From: Saussurea involucrata
Taxonomy: Eukaryota > Streptophyta > Magnoliopsida > Asterales > Asteraceae
Direction: 5' to 3'
DNA: 64,000 bases
Assembly: GCA_033807775.1 (NCBI GenBank)
Contig: CM066313.1
Coordinates: 62,914,484-62,978,483 of the forward strand
Shown here: one piece after another, positions 1 to 11,726 of the stretch
Layout of the letters: every line of letters starts with the position of its first letter
How positions within the stretch are numbered: the stretch's first letter is position 1
The notes under the pieces: model-generated
Seen by the model: only the letters and a program-made list of their open reading frames with translations
The model's database searches: none
Told to the model about the DNA's origin: nothing
Program-made: the position numbers and the translations under genes

Positions 1-654
1 TTTTAAATTTGAAAAGTATAATGTCTGGATTTGTAAGATCCTTGACTTGGGGTAAAAGGAGCATTAAATAGAGGTCATACAAGGCTCCATGAAGATATGA
101 CAAATATGTCAATGAGATCAAAAGCCAAACAACCGACATCCCCTCTGCCTTTAAAGTATAGCATGTCCTCAGTATGTTAGCGATCAATGTAAAGAGTCCA
201 AAAACAAAGGTAAGAATGGGCAAATTGCTGCGGAAATTTCTCCACTGTGCATCAGATGCATCCTACAAAGGAAAGAAACAGAAAATGAAAATATGTTAGT
301 TATCAAATTTTCATAAGATACTCAACTCCACAAGTCATGAATTTTGGGCTAGTTAAATAAAATGGCCGAGACAGCTTCTTCCTACCAGTTTTTAAATGCC
401 TCCATTATTTGCTCTTTTTTATGATTCTCAGAATGTGTGTAAGAAACCTATGGGTCTGTCAACAGAAAGGGGGCTAGGGGGCATAAGCATCGCATGCATA
501 TGAGGAATGAGGTACCATGGTAGAATTTGAGAAAATAGCAAGATTTACTAGAAGCACGAATGATTATGATACAGCATGGCATAAGAGCTTATGTCTATTA
601 GGTTTAGCTGGCAAAAAAGCATGATTCTTCTTGCAGGATATGAGTGGACGTAGG
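1..654. other. No gene recognised
   Basis: AT-rich sequence with stop codons in all frames. I see no domain, tRNA or repeat boundary here. It lies just upstream of the decayed gypsy pol sequence and may include more of that element, too mutated to read. Confidence 0.4.
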
Positions 655-1850
655 GATCTCAAGATAACAATCAGAGATAAGGTCCCTATTCCTGCCATTG
701 ATGAATTACTTGATGATTTATGTGTTGCTTGTTAGTTTTCAAGCTAGACATGAGGTCTAGTTACAAAATAATGTTGATGAATACAATGTATTTATGTTGG
801 ATTAGGTAGTGGTTGTGCCTAGAGAAATAAAGGCATGAAGGGGTTTATTAGGTTTTTATGCTACTAGATAAAGTTTGTAAAGATTTATGGTATGGTGAGT
901 AAGCACTTAATCAATTTACTCAAGAAGGATAAGTTTGAAGAATGAAGATACATAGGAAGCCTTTGAGAAATTAATCTTGGTAGGAGATTGTCCGAATTTT
1001 TCTTTGCCATTTCATATTGGAATAGATGCTTCGTATAGGCTGGGGCAGTGCTCGTAGATCAAATTGTATGACAGTGGTGAACAAGCTCGTCAAGTCTTGG
1101 CACTTTATTGTTTTGAAGCATCCTTATTAACCTCTTGATGTAGCTAAATTGCTTGTATATCATGTACATTAATTACATTGGTTAGCTGGTAAGACTGTGT
1201 GACACGACCTGGTGCTCCTTGGCCATTTTTCTGTTCAGACGGTTGAGTACTAGGTTGCAGGTCAGTATAAATTACAACCTAACATGTGATGGCTAGACGT
1301 AGAGCATGAATGCGGCATTGGAATAGGACATTACTCAAGGTGCACGAATTATTCAAGGCTCTAGAGATGGTATACTTGATTACCCTTAGCAGAATGGCAG
1401 TTCAGTTGTCAGAAACCCACTAGAATAGGCTTTACATCGGTATAAGCCACCCTACGCATCTATAGCTTTACATAAGGAAAAGAATGAAGTGTTATGAGTG
1501 GTTAAGGAGAACCTAGGAGTAGCTCAATCTAGTATCATGCATTATGACAGCAAACATAATGAAAGGGTTCATTGTGTGAAATTCATGGTTAGGAAAGCTT
1601 TCCCCTAGGTACGTTGGTCCTTTTAAGGTATTGCAACATGTTGATCGAACATACAAGCGTAAGTTGCCGATGCATGGCAAGGATTATCCAGAGTTCATGC
1701 TTCCATGTTGAAAAGAGGATAAGATATGAGTAAATTGTCACACTTGACTTGGGCTAACATATGTCAACTTAGAAGAGTGGGTTCTAGCATATGCAATGAA
1801 AAAAGAATAAGAAGAGCAATGGTCATTTTATTGAATTGTTGATGAAGTGG
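655..1850 (+). pseudogene. Decayed Ty3/gypsy (chromovirus-like) pol remnant
   Basis: Conceptual translation in shifting plus frames, with many stops, gives the order of a gypsy polyprotein. Around 655-770 is the start of reverse transcriptase (PIPAIDELLDDL, then SLDMRSSY, like the usual PIP-DELLDEL and LDLRSGYHQI blocks). Around 830-960 is the RT/RNase H join (a degraded LRGFLGLTGYYR block and LLKKDKFE). Around 1090-1200 is the integrase core (HFIVLKHPY, PLDVAKLLVYH). Around 1430-1700 is the integrase C-terminus (LHRYKPPYASIALHKE, then SRVHASMLKRG). Around 200 residues of RT and most of RNase H are missing between the first two blocks, so this is an internally deleted, long-dead copy. No LTRs were found nearby. 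The family order is established knowledge; the readings come from the sequence. Confidence 0.75.
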
Positions 1851-3745
1851 TGAAATACTTCAACGTACGGCCTACGCAACTTGGGCGGTTTCTAGTATAT
1901 AAAACGACAGTATCGACACACATACTTACCATCATCCAATCTCCCCTACATAATCCTTACTCCCTCAACACATCATTGCACTTTTTCATTTGTTTGGAAA
2001 AGATCTGGGAATACACCCTATCATATGCACCGCGGCAGTGAGAATGTCACAATCCTACTTGCAAGCCAGCAAGTCATTCATACCATTATTGACACCATTC
2101 CCATTCAATTAAAAGGTTACAACAAGTGAGTTGAATGGGCAAGCTATCTACGATTAGTATAACCTTCATTATCTATTTGATTTCAATTCCTATTGTTAAA
2201 TTATTTAGTCGATTTTCATGAAGAATTTTAAGTTATAATATCATAGCTGCAATACATCTCAAAGAAACAGAAGTATGAAACAGCTAGGACAAAGTTATGT
2301 TTGTACCATTGAGAACCCCGAAAAACAATAAAACTCCTTCCTTCTTTTTCTAAAATCATTCAATATCCAACAACTGTTTGAGCTAAGGAAGTGAGATCGT
2401 GTGACTCAAGAGTCAAGATCATTCGATATGCATGCATACGTAACTAACAAACAGAAAGCAATGTGCTGGAGGTTTCATGCAAATTTCCTATGATTGGGAG
2501 TTGGGACCAATACTTCCCTCAACTAAAATGCTATAAATTGATATTAATCAACATAGAGAACATACATTAAGCTGACTCGAGATCAATCCAGGTCGCAAAC
2601 CATAAAGCTTGTTGTTATGATCTGTTATATCATAATGTCAAATCAAAGATGAATTAGGAACAAAAAGCATCATGGAATTTTGCTTTGCATAGTAATAAGG
2701 AAAAAAGTACAATAAAGAATAGTATATGGCTAGTAAAGCTTTGGATGGTGCCTAACTACAAATATATCTACCATCTAAGTATGTGTGTGTGTAAATATAT
2801 ATATATAGAGAGAGAGAGTACCATGGGACAGCTGGAGAGAATTGCGAATGATAATAATGTAGAAGATAACTGCATAAAGAAGTAGAAATACAAGCTCTCT
2901 TTGCCTCCATGAGTTATTCATGCTTTAAACCAAAAACAACCCCCTCAAGCTGCAGATATTTACATTTAGAAGCAATAAACGCCAATATGACAGCTTAAAA
3001 AACCAATATGCACAATAATCAATAAAAACTCAAGCAATGACCAACTGCAAGACTTGGTATCCCAGCCTAAGATGTCGTGGGACCATTTGCTGAAGGAATT
3101 CAGGCTCTACATTCACATTTCCACCAATTCTTAAGCGTGGCATCCAAAATTAAAAATTCATCAACATTTTTTGATTTCAGGAACGAAACAATCTATAATC
3201 CATTGAAGAGAGGTGCTACTTGGAAAAGGATCAACAAGTGAATAGGAAGTTTCAGATAAATCAAACTGGCAATCATATACATATACAAGATAGCTGAAAA
3301 CCCTAGCTTCAAATCAACAAAACAAACTGAAAACCCTACTAAAATCATAACAATTATCCCTAAAAATTAAACTTCAAAATTAAACTACACACATAAGCCG
3401 GTTCACAAATTAAACCAACAATGTGATCGACGAAACTCACTGAAATCAAACTAACATATATAAGATATATAATATAGCAAAAACAAGTAAGATAACCAAA
3501 TTTCTTTAAAACGTGCACAAAAACGAACGTTGGCTTCCATTTTTCAAACCCACCAAAATGGACAGAGGAGCGGGGAGGGGTGCAGCAGCGACGAGATCTC
3601 CGTTCGTTGTGCGGATGAGTGCGTTTAATCAAAGGGCAGGTTTGGAAATCTGTTTTTTTAATAAAATCATGAGTAAATTAGATTTGGTCCCTATGGTTTG
3701 GGGTTTCTTACGGAGTTAGTTCCTTAACTTTATTTATTACCCAAA
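1851..3745. other. Unassigned non-coding DNA
   Basis: No supported gene. There is a short TA then GA microsatellite near 2797-2818 and otherwise AT-rich unique-looking sequence. Small ORFs at 2685-2885 and 3513-3719 have no recognisable domain and no codon pattern that supports coding. Confidence 0.4.
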
Positions 3746-3897
3746 AAAAACTCGTTGGGTTGTTTGTGTAATGCCCGGAAATTTTAAGTAAATTTTAAGT
3801 CATATAAGTGTTTTATTACGGTTATGACTTACCTTGCATTTTATAGATCTTATGGTAACTTTCTTAAAACCTAAAAATATGCGTATATATATATATA

Positions 3898-4128
3898 GAG
3901 GGAGGATAATTTGAAACCCTCCAAAAGGTTGAAACCAATGCAAACCATGATCTCACCATTGATTAAATATTTAACGGTTGAGATCAACTTCAGAATCTCC
4001 TAAAATTAAGCTTAGTGGATCGGTAGTTATTTTTTAAGTTGATCTCAACCGTTAAATATTTAATCAATGGTGAGATCATGGGTTGCATTGGTTTCAACCT
4101 TTTGGAGGGTTTCAAATTATTTACTCCC
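3898..4128. mobile_element. Foldback MITE A in the TA tract
   Basis: About 230 bp made of two arms of roughly 85 bp that are near-perfect inverted copies: 3900-3988 (starts GGGAGGATAATTTGAAACC) and 4043-4128 (reverse complement starts GGGAGTAAATAATTTGAAACC). The spacer is about 55 bp. TA repeats flank it on both sides, so the exact target duplication cannot be defined. There is no coding capacity. The ends resemble those of the Mutator-like elements beside it. Confidence 0.8.
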
Positions 4129-4148
4129 TATATATATATATATATATA

Positions 4149-4352
4149 GGGTCAGGTTCAAGGGAAAACTTCAACAAAACGGAAAATTGAAGAACACCCT
4201 AGGAGCCCTTCATCCGGGCGGTATGCACTTGTGCATAAAACCAAAAAGTCAACTATTTACCTGTATGCACAAGTGCATACCGTCCAGATGAAGGGCTCCT
4301 AGGGTATTCTTCAGTTTTCCATTTTTTTGAGGTTTTCCCTTGAACTTCCCTC
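4149..4352. mobile_element. Foldback MITE B in the TA tract
   Basis: About 204 bp with long inverted arms: 4149-4238 (starts GGGTCAGGTTCAAGGG) and 4264-4352 (reverse complement starts GAGGGAAGTTCAAGGG). Both arms contain CCTAGGAGCCCTTCATC and TGCACTTGTGCATA. The loop is about 25 bp. TA repeats flank it. It is a different family from MITE A but shares the target preference. Confidence 0.8.
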
Positions 4353-4417
4353 TACATATATACTCGTATATATATTACATATATATTTGTGTATATATAT
4401 GTAGATATATTTATGTA

Positions 4418-5904
4418 GAGGGAGCTTCAAATGAAACCAGTCAAAAAGATGAAACCAATGAAACCCAATCTCAGCCGTCCTTTTTCTTGATCAACGGTTG
4501 AGGGAATTTTGAATTTAAAAATAGGGAAAGGGTATTTTGGGGAATAGTTTTAGGTATTTAATTTTGCAATATATTAATTGATTTGAAATTAATCTAATTA
4601 TGGTTATTAGATTAATCTCTCTCTCCCTCTCTCTCTCTATCTCACAAATCCGACCCTCTCTCCCTCTCTCCTCTCTCTCACAAAATTCCGGCCAAACCGT
4701 CGCCGGCGTAACCGGATACGGCAGAGACCTCCATAACTGTTCGTTACCGTAATATATCTCTGGTGATGAAACTATGCTTCCTTTTGATATCCTGCAAAAC
4801 AACCATCAACTCAAACTTTGAACACTTTTGCAAAAGGCCCAATTTGAAGATTGTTGATGTTCTTGCCAAGAACATCAACATGCAACTAAAATATCAGTAT
4901 TTTGAGCTCATGCATGTGGGTTTAAATGTGTTTTTAATGATTTTCAAAGGTACATTCATAAGACTCTTGAACAAAAATGATGGATCTCTCAAGATCACTA
5001 CATGCATGTGTTTAAAATGTTCATCTTTGTAGCAGTACTCATCCTCCTCACGTTTAATCGAATTTGATATCTCGAAACTAGATGACGAAGACGACGGCGG
5101 CGAAGGAGTGAGTAACCGCCGATGTCTCTTTTTATCCACACCGTAATATATCTCCGGTGATGAAACTATGCTTCCTTTTGATATCCTGTAGCAGTACTCA
5201 TCCTCCTCACGTTTAATCGAATTCGATATCTCGAAACTAGATGACGAAGACGACGACGACAACGGCTGCGGCGGCGGAGGAGCGAGTAACCGCCGCTGTC
5301 TCTTTTTATCCACCAGCCGTTTAGATCGCTGAACTTTCTCGAGCATCATACGTGGCAAAATCTCCGGATCTACGTTTCATAGGAGACGTTTCATATGGAA
5401 CTCGTCGGGTTCATATTGTTTTTCTCCTATGAAACGTGAAAAAAGTATGAAACTCGTCGGTGTCATATTGTTTTTCTCCTATGAAACTCTTCTATGAAAT
5501 GTGAAAAAATTATGAAACTCGCCGGTGTCATATTGTTTTCTCCTATGAAATGTGAAAATTTCGAAAAAACGGTTTATGAAACTTAAAAAACTCGAACTTA
5601 TGAAAAAATTCTATATGAAAAAACTGTTATCAAACTCGAAAAAATTATGAAACTCGCCGGAATTTTGGGGGAGGTCACCGGAGTGTGAGCAAGTCGCCGG
5701 ATTGGAGATCGCCGGAGTAGGAGGAGGTCGCCGGAGTGTAGGTCGCCGGAGAGAGAGAGATGAAGATAATTGAGAAAATTAAGGAAGTTTGTTTAGTTGC
5801 TAAAATAATGGATATTCCTAAAATTATGAATTTGGAGAAAAAGACCCAAATACCCTTGGTTTCATGGTTTCATAAAATACAATAGTTTTAGAACAAGGGG
5901 ACTC
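4418..5904. mobile_element. Non-autonomous Mutator-like element, 1,487 bp
   Basis: The element begins GAGGGAGCTTCAAATGAAACC and ends GGGGACTC. It is flanked by a perfect 10-bp duplication TATTTATGTA (4408-4417 and 5905-5914), the 9-11 bp size typical of Mutator. Its terminal pattern (G-rich first bases, then repeated ATGAAACC blocks) matches the large Mutator element starting 46 bp further on, so both are probably moved by the same transposase. The inside has no transposase. It holds a tandemly repeated serine-rich coding-like segment (4515-5358, minus) and, at 5390-5760, repeated ATGAAACTCG and GTCGCCGGAG motifs. Confidence 0.8.
4515..5358 (-). pseudogene. Duplicated gene-like fragment carried by the Mutator element
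   Basis: The minus strand reads as a basic, Pro- and Ser-rich segment followed by FEISNSIKREEDEYCYRI and SKGSIVSSPEIYYG. This block is present twice in tandem: about 5187-5358 is intact, and about 4740-5186 is split by a 236-bp insertion at roughly 4795-5030. The insertion begins CAAAACAACC and ends CATCTTTG on the plus strand, and the uninterrupted copy shows the empty site. A captured host-gene fragment (Pack-MULE style) is possible, but I do not recognise the parent gene. It is not a complete gene. Confidence 0.4.
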
Positions 5905-6245
5905 TATTTATGTATATAAAATATATGTTTATAATTTATATATATAGATAGAAGGGGTTTCTTTTGAAACCATTACTAAATGATGAAACCGTGTAACCTA
6001 CTTTCAACCATTAGATTAATACGCATCCGTTAATTAGATTTAAGGGTAATTACGACTTTTTAACATTTGTATTTTTTTTCTTTTTTTCAGATATTAATGA
6101 GATAGTTATTTTTGGATAGATTCGGTTTCCCGAATTTCATGCAATCAAGATTATTTTTTTGTTTCATCCCTCATCATATCAATTTTCGATTTCTGTTTGT
6201 TTTTCGTTTTTTGCATTTGTATTCAATTTTTTTCACATGCTTAAG

Positions 6246-9200
6246 ATGGGAGATGATGTTTTGGATTCTGCGATAGACATTGAAACCATAGCCTCGTCTG
6301 TGTTTTCAGAGTTCATTGTCGAAGAACATGATTCCGATGAAACGTTGAATGATTATGGAGCTGATTGTTCTAAAGAAAACGATATTGACGGGTTTATCGA
6401 TGATGATGTTTCAGAATCCCGTGAAAAATATGACGGTTAGTAAATTTTCGTCATGGTTGTCACAATTCAGATGTGTAACTTGTATATATGAAATTATCGA
6501 AAGAATTTCATATCGTTTGTAAACGTTGAAATATGAAACAACATTAACCAATTATGTGGGTTTGATTAATTATTTGGTTTGTTATATGAAAATATCTTAA
6601 GAAGACATTTTTTAGCTTTGTATTATGAAAAGTTAAAGCAACAATTTTTTCCGTTGTGTATTCGTATGAAATACCCAATAGTTTCATAAGTTTAGATTAG
6701 GTTATTTTGTTAACTGGAACAGTTTCGTAGTTTCATTGTTAATGCAATTTTTTGTATAATTTTTGTTGAAGTATTTAAATTTCATAATCTTATATTTTTT
6801 GTAATTATACGTTTTCCTTTTTCCATTAGATGTCGTTGATACGTTTGTCACACCTGGTGGTACGAAGTATTGGATACCGCGTGTGGATGATGAAATTAAG
6901 GTACCGGTCGGACATGAATTTCCGTGTATTGAAAAAGCAGAAGTTGCGTACATGAGATATGCAGAAGTAGCAGGGTTCGATGTTAGGAGGTCAAATAAAA
7001 AGAAAAATAGGGATGGCAATATTTTATCTAGGTATCTGTTATGTAGTCGTGAAGGTTTTCCAGAGAAAAAAAAGGTAGACTACGATAGTAGTAGTTGTGA
7101 TCGCAAAGTGCGAAATTCCAATGTGAAGAGATCAGGTTTTAAGGCGTGTGTAAAATTCCGTTTGAAGAAAGAGAACAACGCATATGTTGTTTACAAATTT
7201 GAAGAAAAGCATAACCATGCGTTATATAATTTTCATGATAAGTTGCTTTCCAAATCAAGAAGTCGATTGCAGTACATTGGTTATAGGAATGTATATAATG
7301 CGTCCACTGCAAATATTGGTGGTGCTAGGGCTCATACGATTAATGATGCGCTAAAAGGAGGATATGAGTACGTGGGTGCGACACCGGCGGATTATGAGAA
7401 TGCTAGAAGGGATATGGGGACCTCTGTTGGTAATAAAGATGCCCAGATGCTCATCAATCTCCTTGCGAAACGTAGGTGTAACGTTCCCGACTTTTTCTTT
7501 GGTTATTTAGTGGAGGATCGCGAAGTCCAAGCTATTTTTTGGGCCGATGAGATTGCGAAGTTAAATTACAAGGAGTTTGGCGATAAGTGTCTTTCGATGC
7601 CACATACCGGACCAACAGGTAAACGATTTCTTTATTGTTTTATATGAATTACAATTTCTTATTTCTTTTCAAATATGTATATCTGTAGGCATGCTATAAG
7701 TTTTGTACAATTTATAGCAATCGACAATCATAAGCGGTCCGTTGTAGTTGTTGTTGCGCTGATTAGTCACGAGAGCATTGTCAATTTCAAATGGGTGTTG
7801 AATGCGTTTATTCGAGCGCATGGGAAGCAGCCTTTGTTTGTAATAACAGACCAATGCGCTGCCATGAAACAAGTCATTCTCGATGTTTTCACGGAATCTA
7901 AGCATCGTTTGTGCATGTGGCACATTATGAAGAAAGTTCCCAATAAGGCATGATCTTTGCTAGCTATATTCCTCTAATGTGTCTTATTCATTATTTTAAG
8001 TGTTATTTCATAATGTTTTTATTAATAGGTTACGTTGCTCGTTGATGCGAACGATGAGTTTAGGATCAGGTTCAACAAGTTGGTTTGGAATTTCCATTCA
8101 TCCCCCGATGAATTTGAAACTGGATGGAAAGAAATCATTGAAGACTTTTCGCTTCACCGTAACGAATGGTTGACTTACATGTACAAAATCCATCAGTTTT
8201 GGATACATGCATATTACAAGGATGATCGCATGTCTGGGTTAATGCGAACTACATCTCGTTCCGAGAGCTCACATGCTTTTTTCGGTTATTTGCGTCATTT
8301 CGAAATGACTTGGTGAAATTTATTCACGCCTTTGATGCTTCGATAGAAAAGCAAAGAAACAAGCATCGTTCGTTGGAGGTTGTTACAAGGAACACATTCC
8401 CCCGATGTGTTACTCCAATGTTGGTCGAAAAGCATGCATCTGAGGTTTACACGCAAACTGTTTTTTTTACGTTCAAAAAGAGATCAATAAAGGTCTATAT
8501 TTATGTGGTGTCCAAGTCATTGGTGATAAACGATATCATGTTATTCATCAGAACAAGAAGTTTGCGGCTAAAGCAACGTATATTGTAACTTGTAAGTAAT
8601 AGTTTGATATAATTAAACCTTTTTTTGTAAATTTTTCCACATATGTAAATTTTGTTCGTTTAATTGTAGGTTACTCATGATCATGATGCAAAATATATGA
8701 TCTGTGATTGCAGTTTTTTGTACAAAATGGGCTCGTATGTCGTCACATGTTTAAGGTTTTAATGAATGACGGGCATGTCACAATTCTTGAATACATCATA
8801 GTTCGTCGATGGACTAGATCGTTGGTTCCTGTCGAGATTCAAGCTGCCAAGGCGCGTTACGGTGAAATTGACGCTGAGAATGAGCGTCTAATTAACGAAA
8901 TATATGTGAAGGTTGATGTCCCAGTTAGTCGATTGAGGAATGACAAGGCGAAACTTTCTGAGTTTTCGTCAACATTGGATAAGTTGAAGGCTGATTTTGA
9001 TGTAGAGAACTATGTGGCATGTCCTGCAATTGATAAAGCCGAAGCCATGAGGGAATGTTATGGCGTTGATGTTCCTAACAAATTAAAGCAGAGATTTTAC
9101 CACCATCAGATATACGAAACAAAGGGTGTGGCACCGGGAAGCGTTTGATTGGAGCATTCGAGAAAGCGTCTTCTAGCACGAAGAGGTCGAAACGAGTGTG

Positions 9201-9267
9201 TCGATCTTGTAAACTGCTGGCTAATCACGATTCCCGCAACTGCCCTTCCCGTTCTAAAGAGGATTAG
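6246..9267 (+). pseudogene. FAR1-type MULE transposase, frameshifted
   Basis: Exons can be traced from ATG 6246: 6246-6435, 6830-7618, 7689-7947, 8029 to about 8591, and 8670-9267 (stop TAG 9265-9267). The N-terminus is acidic. A FAR1-type DNA-binding region follows (about 6950-7230; GFDVRRSNKKK, then FEEKHNHAL). The MULE DDE core has SFDATYRTN (about 7592-7618), VITDQCAAM and HRLCMWHI, then MRTTSRSESS. A SWIM finger (CDC...GLVCRH, about 8707-8750) and a C-terminal knuckle CRSCKLLANHDSRNCP follow. One-base frameshifts are needed near 7585, 8300, 8470, 8715 and 9125, mostly beside T runs. The third intron would use a GC donor (AAG|GCATGA). Both visible catalytic Asp residues survive. The family is MULE transposase, the source of plant FHY3/FAR1 regulators. 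This copy cannot make a full protein unless assembly errors explain the shifts. Confidence 0.85.
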
Positions 9268-9861
9268 GTTCTTTTGTTTTATCCAATTAAACATAACGGT
9301 AATTTTATGTTTATCTTGATTTTTTTGTCATGTTCTTTTATTTTTGAGAATGTTTTGATAGTGCAACATTTTTTTTATCATTTAATTATGAAAGATATTA
9401 AATTATGAAATTGTATTATGAAAATGTGTTACCATCTGCATGTATTATTATTTTTTTGTTCATCTGGTTAGATGACAAGGTTTTTCTGATTGCACCATAT
9501 CGTCTGAGGTATGTGTTGGTATCTTTTTAAGTTACTGCCTTATATATTTACAGTCCACCCAAGATGTGTTGGTATTTTTTTTATTTAACTTGTAAGTTTT
9601 TTTTAATAAGTTTAGAGCGATTTCACAATTGTCTATTCAGTATGCCGTCGTTTTGTATTTTTCCATTTTTTTATTAGTTTTAAACTTTATTTAATAGTCA
9701 CCATTTAATGGGGTAGTGGGTGCCATCATTGCACATCCCACTTTCCAAGAAACCCTAAACCGCTACCCCTTCCTTTTCATATACTAAAGTTGTCGTTTAG
9801 GTTTTTTCATATCTTTTATCTTCTAATATCTTCCATCATCTTCCTATTTTTCGTTCAAGTC
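9268..9861. other. Non-coding spacer inside the Mutator element
   Basis: T-rich sequence after the transposase stop, with ATGAAA-rich stretches. No ORF of note. It includes the likely 3' end of the transposase transcript, but I cannot place a poly(A) site firmly. Confidence 0.4.
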
Positions 9862-10109
9862 ATGGATGGTCATACTTCCTCAGATGATGAAACCCCTCAA
9901 CCCCCTCAGCCTCCAGTTCCACAATCGCTTCTTCGAAACAAAAAATCAGGCACGAACAAACCATCTCAAAGATGCGCAAGGATGACTACGATCATATATC
10001 GATGAAGCTCTGGGACAAGACGGTGTTGATGGATAAGCAGACGAAGGCTATCAACAAGGTTAAGGCTTGGTGCTCATGCAAGGCGTTCGATGGTATAGCT
10101 GGTGTCTAG
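9862..10109 (+). pseudogene. Small ORF of the Mutator element, function unknown
   Basis: ATG 9862 opens MDGHTSSDDETPQPPQPP and runs in frame for about 47 codons. After a one-base shift near 9960 the reading continues as KMRKDDYDHISMKLWDKTVL to a TAG at 10107-10109, giving about 82 residues. The N-terminus is acidic and Pro-rich, and the C-terminus is Lys-rich with two Cys (AWCSCKAF). It lies downstream of the transposase in the same direction and may be a separate small gene or a lost exon. I do not recognise the family. Confidence 0.35.
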
Positions 10110-11726
10110 GTTAGCGCTTTGTCTGAGGTGATGATAAATATTGTGTTTTTTGATGTATGTTAATATGTTGTTGGTTTCAATATTCATCACCTCAGTAATC
10201 TGTTTATTTTGATGTCAATGGGTCTGTGAAACATATTTTGCTACTCTTGTTTTTAATGGGTTTTAAGGAAAAACCCATAAAGACTGTTTATATATGAGAT
10301 CCATGTTTTAAGTATTTTTTTTTGTCTATATTGATTGAGAGTGCACATTCATCTAATAATCAGTATGAACATTACAGTAATATGTTTTGGTTATTTATGT
10401 TGTTTGCATAGACTACTTTGTCTTTTAAAAATAATTGTCCTTTTTCTAGTTAACACCCAATGTCAGTAGAAATTGTTTCTTTTTTATGAAATCGTGATTT
10501 TTTATGCAGATCTTAATACACGGGCTATTAACATGAAGCTATGTACTTTATTTTATCTGAAAGCAGTTAAGTGAAGCATGGAATCACCTATTTAATGCAA
10601 GCCGTCAAAATACCCCTTTTATCATATTTCTCATCATGAGTCCTCATGAATATGAAACACATGGTGTGTTACTTTTTTTTAACTTTTCTGGAAGTTTATT
10701 CTTTTATATGTGTCAAACATTTGATGTATTATGTACTTATATCAAAAACCAATTTGTATATGAAACCCTAGATGTATGACACTAACTCTGGACACCTGAT
10801 ATAACCTTATCAACAATATTTTATATATGTATATTTTTTGTTATCATTATTATGACTTTGTCCAAAAAATAAACTTTACTTCTTGCAAAAAACAACTAAT
10901 ACAAGACATAAAATTAGAAGTGTAATAATGTGAGTACGAAACAAATAAGGGAATCGAATGTTTTGTGTTATTAAAAAACATATAATTACTTATGAAATAT
11001 GTGTTTATCATTTTATTCTCATGCAGTAAAACCTATGTTTGGAAACCCCCATTTAATAAGTGTGATGACATGGGTGTAATTATGAAACATGTCATTTTTT
11101 ATGTTTTTTGCTATTAGATGTAACTATGAATCAAAATAATTACGAAATAGTGTGATATTATTTTCATTTTAAAGTTTTTTTAGTCTTGGCATGTTTTATA
11201 TTTCAAACACGATTTACGTGGATCTATACTGTAGAGAACAGTTCAATCATAGTCTTATCAAAAAACAACTCATGGGAGAGTTCTAGTTGTTTTATGTGAA
11301 TGTTTTGATGTACGAAACAAGTTCGGTGTGAACCGTTGTTAACCACCACAAACAATATCATAATACCAAAATCCAAATGTGATTTGAATTTGTATTTTTA
11401 ACACACAATTGTCCTAATCAAAGGTTAACATATAACTATATGAAACTATCCAATTAAATGTCATTTTTCTATGTACAAAGACCATACTCAACTCATAATG
11501 CATGCAAACCCTTTAACTAAATAACATCCATAATAATTAACTTAACGATTTAACAAATGTATCTAAACCGAAAAATCATTTTAAAATTATGCGAAACAGC
11601 ATAACATAAACTTAATGGAAATGAAAAACATAACCATAGTTTTTACCCACCAACACACGTCTAAAATTAAAAAGTATGCAGTGTTTTTTTTTGTCCAAAC
11701 CGATGATTGTCGAATAACCTCTCCAC
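10110..11726. other. Non-coding region between the convergent Mutator genes
   Basis: AT-rich with scattered TATGAAAC motifs and no ORF of note. It separates the 3' ends of the transposase-side genes and the Ulp1-like gene. I see no tandem repeat or inverted repeat of significant length. Confidence 0.5.

Noticed and set aside
3898..5904. Helitrons inserted in TA tracts
   Set aside because: Ends are inverted repeats and target duplications are 10 bp; Helitrons lack both and end in CTRR near a hairpin.
7669..7923. 84-codon minus ORF
   Set aside because: Lies antisense to the MULE transposase core, which carries recognisable motifs.
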